A stretch of 64,000 bases of DNA from Burkholderia sp. WSM2230 (GTDB taxonomy: Bacteria; Pseudomonadota; Gammaproteobacteria; Burkholderiales; Burkholderiaceae), in contig NZ_AXAJ01000004.1 in assembly GCF_000472445.1 (NCBI RefSeq), forward strand, positions 62,001-126,000, given 5' to 3'. The position numbers and the translations under genes were made by a program. Under the pieces are notes generated by a model, which saw only the letters and a program-made list of their open reading frames with translations, searched no databases and was not told the DNA's origin. How positions within the stretch are numbered: the stretch's first letter is position 1; each line of letters begins with the position of its first letter. Shown piece after piece: positions 26,194 to 35,027 of this stretch.

Positions 26194-28569
26194 ATGACAG
26201 ACCACGCGCGGCACCTTATGAAGAACACCGACACCCGCAGCAACCCAGTCGCAGACCCGAGCAGCGGCGCCCGTATCGAGCCGTATAAGCACCCGGCCGC
26301 CGGCTGGGGCGCGCTCAAGTACGTCGCCATCAACCTGATCAAGGAAAAGGTGACGGGCGGCAATTACCGCACGCTGCTCAAGCAGAATCAGCCGGACGGC
26401 TTCGACTGCCCGGGCTGCGCATGGCCCGACCGCGAACATGCGTCCACCTTCGAATTCTGCGAGAACGGCGTGAAGGCGGTGGCCGCGGAGGCCACCAGCA
26501 AGCGCGTGACGCCCGCCTTCTTCGCGGAGCACACGGTCGCTGAACTGATGGCGCAGTCCGACTTCGAACTCGAACAACACGGCCGGCTGACCGACCCGCT
26601 GGTCTATGACGCGCTCAGCGACCGCTACGTGCCGATCGGCTGGGACGAAGCGTTCGATCTGATCGCCGGCCACCTGAAGCGCCTTGACGATCCCAATCAG
26701 GCTGCGTTCTACACGTCGGGCCGCGCGAGTAACGAAGCTGCGTTTCTCTACCAGTTGTTCGTGCGCATGTACGGCACCAACAATTTCCCCGATTGCTCGA
26801 ACATGTGCCATGAAGCGACGAGCCGCGGCTTGCCGCATACCGTGGGCATCGGCAAGGGCACGGTCACGCTGGACGACTTCGAACACGCGGACACGCTGCT
26901 TATCTTCGGCCAGAATCCGGCGACCAACCATCCGCGCATGCTCGGCGAATTGCGCGAGTGCGCGAAGCGCGGCGCGACCATCGTGTCGATCAACCCGCTT
27001 AAGGAGCGCGGCCTCGAGCGTTTTGCGAGCCCGCAGCATCCGGTGGAAATGCTCACGCTCGGCAGCACGAAGATCAGTTCCGTGTTCATCCGCCCGAAAG
27101 TCGGCGGCGACTTCGCGCTGCTCAAGGGCGTGGCCAAGCGCGTGATCGAACTCGACGACGAAGCGCTGGCATCGGGCCTTTCACGCGTGCTCGACGTCGC
27201 GTTCATCGCCGAACATACGGTGGGCTTCGAGGCGTTCGCGGAGGACCTGCGCGCCGAAAGCTGGGACACCATCGTCGCGGAATCGGGCGTGCCGTATGAA
27301 GACGTGCTCAAGCTCGCCGACATCTACGCGAAGGGCCGCGCGGTGATTTCGACGTGGGGCATGGGTCTCACGCAGCACAAGAATTCGGTGCCGACGGTGC
27401 AGCTGCTGTCGAACCTCATGATGATGCGCGGCAATATCGGCCGGCGCGGCGCGGGCCTGTGCCCGGTGCGCGGCCACTCGAACGTGCAGGGCGACCGCAC
27501 CGTCGGCATCGAGGAAAAGCCCACCCAGGCGTTTCTCGACCGGCTCGGCGAGGTCTACCATTTCGCGCCGCCGCGCGAGCATGGGCTCGACGTGGTCAAC
27601 ACCATTCAGGCGATGCTCGACGGCAAGGTGAAAGTGTTCATCGGCCTTGGCGGCAACTTCTCGATTGCGACGCCCGACACGCCGCGCACATGGGAAGCGA
27701 TGCGCTCATGCGATCTCACCGTGCACATCACGACCAAGCTGAACCGCAGCCACCTCGTGCATGGCCGCGACGCGCTCATTCTGCCGACGCTCGGGCGCAC
27801 CGAGATCGACTTGCAGAACGGCATCGCGCAAGGCGTGAGCGTCGAGGATTCGATGAGCATGGTGCATATCTCGTACGGCATGAACAAGCCGGCCTCGGAG
27901 AACCTGCTCTCGGAGATCGCGATCGTCGCGCGCATGGCGCATGCGACGCTCGGCAGCAACAAGGTGGACTGGCTCGCGCACGCCGCGGATTATTCGCTGA
28001 TTCGCGACGGCATTGCCAAAGTGATCGACGGTTTCCACGATTACAACGAGCGCCTCAAGCGCCCCGGCGGCTTTCATCTGGGCGTCGCGTCGCGCGAACG
28101 AATCTGGAAGACGCCGAGCGGCAAGGCGCAGTTTCTCGTGCATGCCATTGCGCTCGACACGCCGATTCATCGCGCGCGCGAGCAGCATGGCGAACGCCTG
28201 ATGACCTTGATGACGACACGCTCGCACGATCAGTACAACACGACGATCTACGGCCTCGACGACCGCTATCGCGGCGTGTACGGACAGCGGCGCGTGCTGT
28301 TTGCGAACAAGGAAGACATCGCAATGCTGGGTTTCGCGGCCGGCCAGCGCGTGGATATCACGAGCGTTTGGGCCGACGGCATCGAGCGTCACGCGGATGG
28401 TTTTCTGCTTGTCGAATACGATATTCCGCGCGGTTGCCTTGGCGCCTACTATCCGGAGACGAACCCGCTCGTGCCGCTGTCGTCCGTCGCGGACGGCGCC
28501 GGCACGCCGACTTCGAAGTCGATTCCTGTGTTGCTGAAGGCGTCGGCGCTCGAGGCGGCCGCTGCCTGA
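26194..28569 (+). CDS. FdhF/YdeP-like molybdopterin oxidoreductase alpha subunit
   Basis: 791 residues from ATG 26194; an alternative ATG lies at 26218 and an open frame runs back to 26053. It matches the Fdh-alpha-like family (E. coli YdeP and relatives): FDCPGCAWPDREH near the N-terminus, FYTSGRASNEAAFLYQ, and NMCHEATSRGLPHTVG with Cys205 where formate dehydrogenases carry Sec or Cys on Mo. GQNPATNHPRM and RGHSNVQGDRT bind the cofactor. No Tat signal, so cytoplasmic. Formate oxidation is not established for this family; YdeP is linked to acid resistance. Confidence 0.85.
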   Translation: MTDHARHLMKNTDTRSNPVADPSSGARIEPYKHPAAGWGALKYVAINLIKEKVTGGNYRTLLKQNQPDGFDCPGCAWPDREHASTFEFCENGVKAVAAEATSKRVTPAFFAEHTVAELMAQSDFELEQHGRLTDPLVYDALSDRYVPIGWDEAFDLIAGHLKRLDDPNQAAFYTSGRASNEAAFLYQLFVRMYGTNNFPDCSNMCHEATSRGLPHTVGIGKGTVTLDDFEHADTLLIFGQNPATNHPRMLGELRECAKRGATIVSINPLKERGLERFASPQHPVEMLTLGSTKISSVFIRPKVGGDFALLKGVAKRVIELDDEALASGLSRVLDVAFIAEHTVGFEAFAEDLRAESWDTIVAESGVPYEDVLKLADIYAKGRAVISTWGMGLTQHKNSVPTVQLLSNLMMMRGNIGRRGAGLCPVRGHSNVQGDRTVGIEEKPTQAFLDRLGEVYHFAPPREHGLDVVNTIQAMLDGKVKVFIGLGGNFSIATPDTPRTWEAMRSCDLTVHITTKLNRSHLVHGRDALILPTLGRTEIDLQNGIAQGVSVEDSMSMVHISYGMNKPASENLLSEIAIVARMAHATLGSNKVDWLAHAADYSLIRDGIAKVIDGFHDYNERLKRPGGFHLGVASRERIWKTPSGKAQFLVHAIALDTPIHRAREQHGERLMTLMTTRSHDQYNTTIYGLDDRYRGVYGQRRVLFANKEDIAMLGFAAGQRVDITSVWADGIERHADGFLLVEYDIPRGCLGAYYPETNPLVPLSSVADGAGTPTSKSIPVLLKASALEAAAA

Positions 28570-29076
28570 TCAATCACGCAGACCCTTGGCCAGATCGCGA
28601 TGCGTGAGGTAAAGCCGCAGATCGAATTCGATCTGATGGTAACCCGGCTGCATGAACTCGCAGAGGCGGTAGAACGCCTTGTTGTGCTCGCTTTCCTTCA
28701 GATGCGCGAGTTCGTGCACCACGATCATTTTCAGAAACTCCGGCGCTGCCGTTTTGAATAGCGACGCGATGCGGATTTCCTTCTTCGCCTTGAGCTTGCC
28801 GCCCTGCACCCGCGAAATGCTGGTGTGCAGGCCCAACGCATGACGCATCACGTCGAGCTTGCTGTCGTAGACGACCTTGTCGATCTGCTCGGCGCTGCGC
28901 AAATGCTCGCGCTTCAGTTCGGCGCAATACGTGTAGAGGGCGCGGTCCGTTTGCACGTCGTGTGCGTTCGGGTAGCGTGCGGCGAGGTACGGGCCGAGCT
29001 TGTCGTCGGCGATCAGTTTCTTGACTTTCTCCAGCAGCGCGGGAGGATAGCCGCTCAGGCATTTCAGGTGGTGCAT
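28570..29076 (-). CDS. YgjP-like zinc metallopeptidase (DUF45)
   Basis: 168 residues from ATG 29076. The zinc-binding signature HELAHLKESEHNKAF with a downstream glutamate-like position is clear near residue 115. The family (UPF0758/YgjP, related to SprT and WLM) is metal-dependent; targets are unknown. A longer frame to 29220 adds a basic, non-conserved stretch and was rejected. Its stop abuts the stop of the oxidoreductase with no spacer, so the two genes converge with no room for a terminator. Confidence 0.83.
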   Translation of the reverse strand: MHHLKCLSGYPPALLEKVKKLIADDKLGPYLAARYPNAHDVQTDRALYTYCAELKREHLRSAEQIDKVVYDSKLDVMRHALGLHTSISRVQGGKLKAKKEIRIASLFKTAAPEFLKMIVVHELAHLKESEHNKAFYRLCEFMQPGYHQIEFDLRLYLTHRDLAKGLRD

Positions 29077-29164
29077 GGTCGTGTGCCGGCGTTGGCGGCC
29101 CGCATTTCGACTGCAATGCGAGCCGCTAAACGCGCAGTTTACACGGCTGCCTCGCGACGATGCC

Positions 29165-30472
29165 TCACGCGCGCCAGACCGGCCCGTCAGGAAAGTCGTG
29201 CTGATCGAGCGAGGCCGCATGAATTTCGATGCTGTAGCCAGGACTTTGCGGCGGCATATAGCGGCCGTTGCGAATCACTACGGGATCGACGAAATGCTCG
29301 TGCAGATGGTCCACGTATTCGAGCACGCGGTTTTCCAGCGACGCCGACACGCAGATATAGTCGAACAGCGAAATGTGCTGGACGTACTCGCATAAACCGA
29401 CGCCGCCCGCATGCGGACACACCGGCACGCCGAACTTGGCCGCCATCAGCAGCACGACGATCACTTCGTTAAGACCGCCGAGGCGGCAACTATCCACCTG
29501 GCAGAAGTCGATGGCATGCGCCTGCAGCAACTGCTTGAACATCACGCGGTTATGACAGTGCTCGCCGGTTGCCACGCCGATCGGCGCAAGCCGCTCACGG
29601 ATCGCGGCGTGACCGAGAATGTCGTCGGGGCTCGTGGGCTCCTCGATCCACCACGGGTCGAATTGCGCCAGATGCCGCATGTTCGCGATGGCTTCATCCA
29701 CGTCCCATACCTGGTTCGCGTCCATCATCAGTTTGCGTTCGGCGCCGATTTCCTCGCGCAGAATGCGGGCGCGCCGCATGTCTTCCGCGAGATTGCCGCC
29801 CACCTTCTGCTTGAAATGCGTCCAGCCCTGCGCAACGCCTTCGCGCGCGAGGCGGCGGATCTTGTCGTCGTCGTAGCCGAGCCAGCCCGCGGAGGTGGTG
29901 TAAGCCGGATAGCCGTGCGCGAGCATTTCGCTCTCGCGCGCGGCCTTCGTGCCCGCATGACGATGCAGCATCGCAATCGCTTCGTGCGGCGTGATGACGT
30001 CCGTCACATAGCGGAAGTCGAGACACCGCACCAGCTCTTCGGGGCTCATGTCGACGAGCAGCTTCCACACCGGCTTGCCTTCCGCTTTCGCCCACAGGTC
30101 CCAGACCGCGTTGACGACCGCCGCCGTGGCCAGATGAATCGCGCCCTTGTCCGGGCCGATCCAGCGCAACTGGCTGTCCGACGTCAGTGCGCGCCAGAAG
30201 GCGCCCATGTCCGCGGCAATCTCCTCAAGCGTTTTACCGACGACGAGCGGCGCGAGCGCCTCCACCGCTTTCACGCAGATCTCGTTGCCGCGTCCGATTG
30301 TGAACGTCAGGCCGTGGCCTACCAGTGCGTTTGGTGCGCCAGGCGCGTCCGTTTCGAGCGTTACGTAGGTGGCCGAATAATCAGGCGCGGCGTTCATCGC
30401 ATCCGAGCCGTCGAGCGAACGCGAAGTCGGAAAGCGGATGTCCCGCACCGACAGTCTGGTGATGGTGGTCAT
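29165..30472 (-). CDS. fucD: L-fuconate dehydratase (enolase superfamily)
   Basis: 435 residues beginning MTTITRLSVRDIRFPTSRSL, very like the characterised Xanthomonas enzyme. Catalytic features are visible: the general base Lys in HFKQKVGGN, metal ligands in MMDANQVWD, WWIEEPTSPDD and GVATGEHCHN, and the mobile-loop region near the N-terminus. It dehydrates L-fuconate to 2-keto-3-deoxy-L-fuconate in the non-phosphorylating fucose pathway. It ends the importer operon, 35 bases after the binding-protein gene, which points to L-fucose or a related sugar as the substrate. Confidence 0.88.
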   Translation of the reverse strand: MTTITRLSVRDIRFPTSRSLDGSDAMNAAPDYSATYVTLETDAPGAPNALVGHGLTFTIGRGNEICVKAVEALAPLVVGKTLEEIAADMGAFWRALTSDSQLRWIGPDKGAIHLATAAVVNAVWDLWAKAEGKPVWKLLVDMSPEELVRCLDFRYVTDVITPHEAIAMLHRHAGTKAARESEMLAHGYPAYTTSAGWLGYDDDKIRRLAREGVAQGWTHFKQKVGGNLAEDMRRARILREEIGAERKLMMDANQVWDVDEAIANMRHLAQFDPWWIEEPTSPDDILGHAAIRERLAPIGVATGEHCHNRVMFKQLLQAHAIDFCQVDSCRLGGLNEVIVVLLMAAKFGVPVCPHAGGVGLCEYVQHISLFDYICVSASLENRVLEYVDHLHEHFVDPVVIRNGRYMPPQSPGYSIEIHAASLDQHDFPDGPVWRA

Positions 30473-30507
30473 GGGTACGCTCCAAGGCGGCTCTATTCAG
30501 GCGACGA

Positions 30508-31449
30508 TCAATCGTAGAGCACCGCCGCGATCTTCGGATCGCTCATGTTGCTCTTGTCGTACCAGTAAAAGCCGGTGTCGACTTTCTTCGGCAGCTTTTC
30601 GCCCTTGAGCGCCTTGACCGCGGAATCGACGACACACTTGCCGATGCCGATCGGGTTCTGCGTAATCGCGCCCGCCATAAGCCCCGAGTTGATGTCGTCC
30701 TTTTGCTCCTTGCCCGAGTCGTAGCCGATCAGCACGAGCTTCTTGCCCGACTCCTTCACGCCGATTGCCGCACCTTCCGCGGAACCTTCATTCGCGCCGA
30801 ATATGCCCTTGAGATTCGGATTCGCCTGGATCATCGCCTTGGCGATTTCCGCTGACTTCAAATGGTCGCCGCCGCCATACTGCACGGAGACGATCTTCAC
30901 GTTCGGGTGTTTGCTCTTCATTTCGTTGAGGAACCCGTCGCGCCGGTCGATGCCGGTGCGGCTCGTCTGGTCGTGCACGATCACGCCGACTTCGCCCGCA
31001 TTGCCGATTGCATCTGCCATCTTGTCCGCGGCGAGCGCGGCTGCGGCGAGATTGTCGGTCGCGCAGGTGGTGAGCGGAATGTCGCTGTCCACGCCGGAGT
31101 CGAAGGCGATCACCGGGATTTTCGCGGCCTGCGCTCTTCTCAAGAGCGGAATCGCGGCCTTGCTGTCGAGCGCGGCGATGCCGATGGCTTGCGGTTTTTT
31201 CGCGAGCGCGGCCGACAGCATGTCGATCTGCTTGTCGACCATCGCCTCCGTTTCAGGGCCCTCGAACGTAATTCTGACCTTGTGTTCCTTCGCGCCCTGC
31301 TCGGCGCCGGCTTTCACGGCCTGCCAGAACTGATGCTGAAAGCCCTTCGAGATGAGCGGAATATAAACGTCCTCCGCATGCGCGAGAGTGGTTGCGCCGA
31401 TAAGCGCGCTCAAGCCAAGCACGACGCCGAATGCTTTTCGATTCAACAT
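30508..31449 (-). CDS. Sugar ABC transporter periplasmic binding protein (RbsB family)
   Basis: 313 residues with a Sec signal peptide (cleavage after TTLAHA, residue 25). The mature part is a type-I periplasmic binding fold of the ribose/xylose group: EAMVDKQIDMLSAALAKKP, IPVIAFDSGVDSDIP and GIFGANEGSAEGAAIGV. It should deliver a monosaccharide to the permease encoded next door. Position before fucD suggests an L-fucose-type ligand; the ligand contacts cannot be read reliably. Part of the 34094-29165 minus-strand operon. Confidence 0.9.
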   Translation of the reverse strand: MLNRKAFGVVLGLSALIGATTLAHAEDVYIPLISKGFQHQFWQAVKAGAEQGAKEHKVRITFEGPETEAMVDKQIDMLSAALAKKPQAIGIAALDSKAAIPLLRRAQAAKIPVIAFDSGVDSDIPLTTCATDNLAAAALAADKMADAIGNAGEVGVIVHDQTSRTGIDRRDGFLNEMKSKHPNVKIVSVQYGGGDHLKSAEIAKAMIQANPNLKGIFGANEGSAEGAAIGVKESGKKLVLIGYDSGKEQKDDINSGLMAGAITQNPIGIGKCVVDSAVKALKGEKLPKKVDTGFYWYDKSNMSDPKIAAVLYD

Positions 31450-31540
31450 GGACTATCTCCTCTAAGGTGTGGACCCTTCTTCTTCAGCCGTCGAGGAAGC
31501 CTTTGTGCGCCTCCTCTTGTTGATATTGTGCGGCGCGGGC

Positions 31541-32566
31541 TCAGCGCTTCCTGCGTCGCAGGATGTCGGCGTAAACCGCGAGAATGATGATGAGGCCCGT
31601 CACCACGATCTGCCATTCCTGGGCGACCGACATGATGCGCAAGCCATTGGTCAGCACGCTCATGATGAACGCGCCGATGATCGTGCCGAGTATCGTGCCC
31701 GAGCCGCCCGAAAGTGACGTGCCGCCGATCACGACGGCAGCAATCGCCTCGAGCTCGTAGCCCTGCCCGAGCGCCGGCTGAGCCGAATTCAGACGCGACG
31801 CGATCAAAAGCCCAGCAACGCCGCAAATCGCGCCGCCGAGGCCATAAATGGCGATCTTCCAGCGGTCGACGTTGACGCCTGAAAGGCGCACCGCCTCTTC
31901 GTTGCTGCCGAGCGCGAAGGTGTAGCGGCCGAGCGCGGTGCGATTGAGCGTGATCGAGCTTGCGATCGCTAGAAAAAACAGGATCAGTACCGCGTTCGGA
32001 ATGGGCAGGCTCGGCAATAGGTAACCGATCAGCGAGTCCTGCGAAATCATGTAGAAGTTCTCGGTATCGGTGAAATAGATCGGCTTGTCCGCCGACACGA
32101 CGAGCGAGAGCCCCTTGAGCAACAACATCATGCCGAGCGTCGCGATGAACGGCGGGATTTTCATCTTCGCGGTGAGCGTGCCGGAGATCGTCCCGCAGAT
32201 CGCGCCGGTGCCGATTGCGGCGAGCACGCCGAGCCACATCGGCAGATGCCAGTAAGTGAGGAACACGCCGCAAATCACTGCGGTAAAGGTCATCAGGGTG
32301 CCGACCGAGAGGTCGATGCCACCCGTGATGATGACGAACGTCGAGGCAATCGCCAGCACGCCGTTGACCGCTGTCGCCTGCAGAATGCCGAGGATGTTGT
32401 CCATCTGCATGAAAGCCGGCGACGCGAAGCTGAAGAACACCAGCAGCAGAATCAGGCTCGCGAACGCAAGCAGCTTCTGCAAAGCCGTGGGCGAGAAGAT
32501 GCGGGCCTTCAGTCCGCTCAGGCGCCGCTCGCCGGTCAGTGCGGGAGAATCGGATTGCAGTGTCAT
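31541..32566 (-). CDS. Sugar ABC transporter permease (RbsC family)
   Basis: 341-residue inner-membrane permease with eight to ten hydrophobic segments. The family signature for coupling to the ATPase is present near GSNEEAVRLSGVNVDRWKI, and GGIDLSVGTLMT is the conserved stretch of ribose-type permeases. It lies between the ATPase and the binding protein, 16 bases after the ATPase stop, so is translated from the same mRNA. Confidence 0.92.
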   Translation of the reverse strand: MTLQSDSPALTGERRLSGLKARIFSPTALQKLLAFASLILLLVFFSFASPAFMQMDNILGILQATAVNGVLAIASTFVIITGGIDLSVGTLMTFTAVICGVFLTYWHLPMWLGVLAAIGTGAICGTISGTLTAKMKIPPFIATLGMMLLLKGLSLVVSADKPIYFTDTENFYMISQDSLIGYLLPSLPIPNAVLILFFLAIASSITLNRTALGRYTFALGSNEEAVRLSGVNVDRWKIAIYGLGGAICGVAGLLIASRLNSAQPALGQGYELEAIAAVVIGGTSLSGGSGTILGTIIGAFIMSVLTNGLRIMSVAQEWQIVVTGLIIILAVYADILRRRKR

Positions 32567-32582
32567 AGCGTCCTCACGCGGC

Positions 32583-34094
32583 TCACGCCGCTTTCAGGGT
32601 TTGGCGCTGCGTGGCCAGATGCATGATGCGCTCCTGCGTCGCCTCGGCTGCGCCGAGTTCGCCGGTAATGCGGCCCTCGCACATCACGACGATGCGGTCG
32701 CTCATGCGCAGAATCTCCGGCAACTCCGACGAGATCATCACGATCGCCTTGCCTTCGTCCGCGAGCGCGCGCAGCAGCTTGTAGATTTCGCTCTTTGCGC
32801 CGACGTCGATGCCGCGCGTGGGTTCGTCGAAGAACAGCACGTCGCAGTTGCGCTCGAGCCACTTCGCAATGACGATCTTCTGCTGGTTGCCGCCCGACAG
32901 CAGGCGCACTTCCTGCGCGGCAGACGGCGTGCGGATCGCGAGCAGATTGATGAAATGGTTCGCGCGGCGGCGCATCCGCGCGCGACGCAGGAAGAAGTTG
33001 CACGACAGGAAGTCCCGCAGGTTCGACATGACGATGTTCGACTCGACGTCCATGCCGGTTGCGAGGCCGAAGCGCTTGCGGTCTTCCGAGAGATAGCCGA
33101 TGCCGTGCGCAACCGCATCGCGGGGATGCCTGATCGACGCCTTGGCGCCTTTCACGAAGATCTCGCCGGACTCGACGGGATCGGCGCCGAACACCGCGCG
33201 CGCGACTTCGGTGCGCCCAGCGCCCATCAAACCGGCAAAGCCGAGAATCTCGCCCTGGCGCACGGTAAAGCTCACGTCGCGCACGAGCGGGCCGGCGTTC
33301 AGGTTTCTCACTTCGAGCGCAGTCTCTCCTTGCGTCGCGGCGCGCGCCGAGGGAGTCGTATCGCTTAACGTGCGCCCGACCATCATGCCGATGATGGCCT
33401 GAACGGTGGTGTTCGCGGCGTCGACGGTGGCCACATACTCGCCGTCGCGCAGTACGGTAACGCGGTCGGCGATCTGCTTTAACTCGTCCATCTTGTGCGA
33501 GATGTAGATGATGCCAACGCCCCGCGCTTTCAGTTCGCGGATGATGCGGAACAGCTCGGCAATTTCGGCGTCGTTGAGCGCAGAGGTGGGCTCGTCCATG
33601 ATGAGCACGCGCGAATCGAAGGACAACGCCTTGGCGATCTCGACCATCTGTTGGCTGGCGACCGTGAGGTCGCCGACCATCGCGCGCGGATCGAGTTTCA
33701 CATGCATGCGCGAGAGGATTTCACGCGCTTGCGCATTCAGCTTGTCTTCGTCGAGAAAGAGGCCGAGCCGCCCGCGCGGCTCGCGGCCGATGAAGATATT
33801 TTGCGCGACGGTGAGGTGATTCATCAGTTGGAGTTCCTGATGAATGATGCCGACGCCGACGGCTTGCGCGTCACGCGGGCTCGCGAAATGGACCGGCTCG
33901 CCGTTCAGGAGGATTTCGCCGGAATCGCGCGAGTACACGCCGGCCAGGATTTTCATCAGCGTGGATTTGCCGGCGCCGTTCTCGCCCATCAGCGCGTGGA
34001 CTTCGCCTGCCATCAGTTCGAACTGGACGTCGTGAAGCGCCCGCACGCCGGGAAAGCTCTTGCTGAGCTTGTTGACGGAAATCAGCGGGGTCAT
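32583..34094 (-). CDS. Sugar ABC transporter ATPase with two nucleotide-binding domains (RbsA family)
   Basis: 503 residues. Domain 1 has Walker [10 protein letters not shown] near residue 37, signature [14 protein letters not shown] and Walker [11 protein letters not shown]; domain 2 has the degenerate Walker-A-like [14 protein letters not shown], signature [15 protein letters not shown] and Walker [12 protein letters not shown]. This layout is typical of ribose-class importers. ATG at 34094 is preferred to a TTG ten codons upstream because the family starts at [13 protein letters not shown]. It is the first gene of the importer/fucD operon. Confidence 0.92.
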   Translation of the reverse strand: MTPLISVNKLSKSFPGVRALHDVQFELMAGEVHALMGENGAGKSTLMKILAGVYSRDSGEILLNGEPVHFASPRDAQAVGVGIIHQELQLMNHLTVAQNIFIGREPRGRLGLFLDEDKLNAQAREILSRMHVKLDPRAMVGDLTVASQQMVEIAKALSFDSRVLIMDEPTSALNDAEIAELFRIIRELKARGVGIIYISHKMDELKQIADRVTVLRDGEYVATVDAANTTVQAIIGMMVGRTLSDTTPSARAATQGETALEVRNLNAGPLVRDVSFTVRQGEILGFAGLMGAGRTEVARAVFGADPVESGEIFVKGAKASIRHPRDAVAHGIGYLSEDRKRFGLATGMDVESNIVMSNLRDFLSCNFFLRRARMRRRANHFINLLAIRTPSAAQEVRLLSGGNQQKIVIAKWLERNCDVLFFDEPTRGIDVGAKSEIYKLLRALADEGKAIVMISSELPEILRMSDRIVVMCEGRITGELGAAEATQERIMHLATQRQTLKAA

Positions 34095-34399
34095 GGCGCC
34101 AGGCCAACGGCGATTGCACGGCAAACGCTCGTCTCAACCCGGAAGGCGGGACGCGAAAGCGCCGGAGGGCGCCGGGTTGTTCGACTGTAATCGCAACGAG
34201 AAGCCAGGCACATTGCTGGACCCCCAAACCGATGTCCGACGATTCTACGACGCCCGGCGGCAACGGCTCAAGTGCAGGCATTCCCCAGTGTCTGGAGCGG
34301 TTACGGGGATGCGGGGTTGTGCAAAGTGTGGGATTTGGGATGTAGTGGGGTGGGATGGGATGGGCGGTGCCGGCTGGACGATCGGCGTGCGAGAGCGCG

Positions 34400-34600
34400 C
34401 TAGTTCAGCGACGTTGCCACCAGACTCTTGAAGTTGTCCGCGTCGAAAATCATCGTCTTTCCGGTGTAATAGTTCGCGCGTTCAAACTGCTTCTTGCCGA
34501 CCGCCTTCTGGCTTTCGACCACGGCGAGCACGAAGCCGGGGGTCTTCTGCATACTTCGAATTATCGCCTGCCCCGCATCCTGAAAATGGACAAAGCACAT
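34400..34600 (-). CDS. Unrecognised 66-residue ORF downstream of tRNA-Leu
   Basis: The frame ends AVGKKQFERANYYTGKTMIF plus a short tail and has more balanced amino-acid use than the shadow frames around it. I do not recognise the family. The bases around it have lower GC than neighbouring genes. It may be the remnant 3' end of a larger gene. The rest of 34095-34773 shows no other plausible gene. Confidence 0.3.
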   Translation of the reverse strand: MCFVHFQDAGQAIIRSMQKTPGFVLAVVESQKAVGKKQFERANYYTGKTMIFDADNFKSLVATSLN

Positions 34601-34773
34601 TATTCGAGAAGCGCTTCGTCAACGCCTGCCAAACCGTTTCGCGAGGCAGGGTCGGGCCACGATTGAATTCAAGTGCCGACCGGCAAGCGGTAGGGAAAGA
34701 TGAAGAGAAGAAGCGCCCTATCGCTCTAACTTACGAGCTTTACAGCGAACTACGAAAGGTTGCCAGGAAATCA

Positions 34774-34858
34774 TGGTGCCGGGGACCGGACTCGAACCGG
34801 CAAGCCGTGAAGCGGCGGATTTTAAGTCCGCTATGTTTACCAATTTCATCACCCCGGC
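34774..34858 (-). tRNA. tRNA-Leu (anticodon UAA)
   Basis: 85 bases including an encoded 3' CCA. The acceptor stem GCCGGGG pairs with CCCCGGC, the anticodon loop is CTTAAAA (anticodon TAA), the T arm contains GGTTCGAGTCC, and a variable arm of the length expected for class II tRNA-Leu is present. It reads codon UUA, which is rare in this GC-rich genome, and UUG by wobble. Confidence 0.97.
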
Positions 34859-34974
34859 GAGGGTGGGAAAACCGCGTGGACGCGCATTCTACCATTCGCC
34901 GCACGGCCGACCAACCGGCCCGCTGGCCGCCTGACAGACCCGCCGCGCGTCTATCTCCCAAGTCATCTGCAAGT

Positions 34975-35014
34975 CATAAACGTTCCCGATAATCCGCTCC
35001 GAAAACGTTTACAA
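34975..35014. promoter_or_regulatory. Candidate LacI-family operators upstream of the regulator gene
   Basis: ATAAACGTTCCCG (about 34976-34988) and GAAAACGTTTACAAC (35001-35015) share AAACGTT, with 25 bases between matching points. The second is close to the classic LacI/PurR-type palindrome centred on CG. It lies 15 bases from the regulator ATG and would allow autoregulation and control of the operon. Confidence 0.55.
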
Positions 35015-35027
35015 CCGAGCGGAAATC

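Noticed and set aside
34663-34992. 109-codon + strand frame crossing the tRNA-Leu gene
   Set aside because: It reads through the complement of a well-formed tRNA, so is not a gene.
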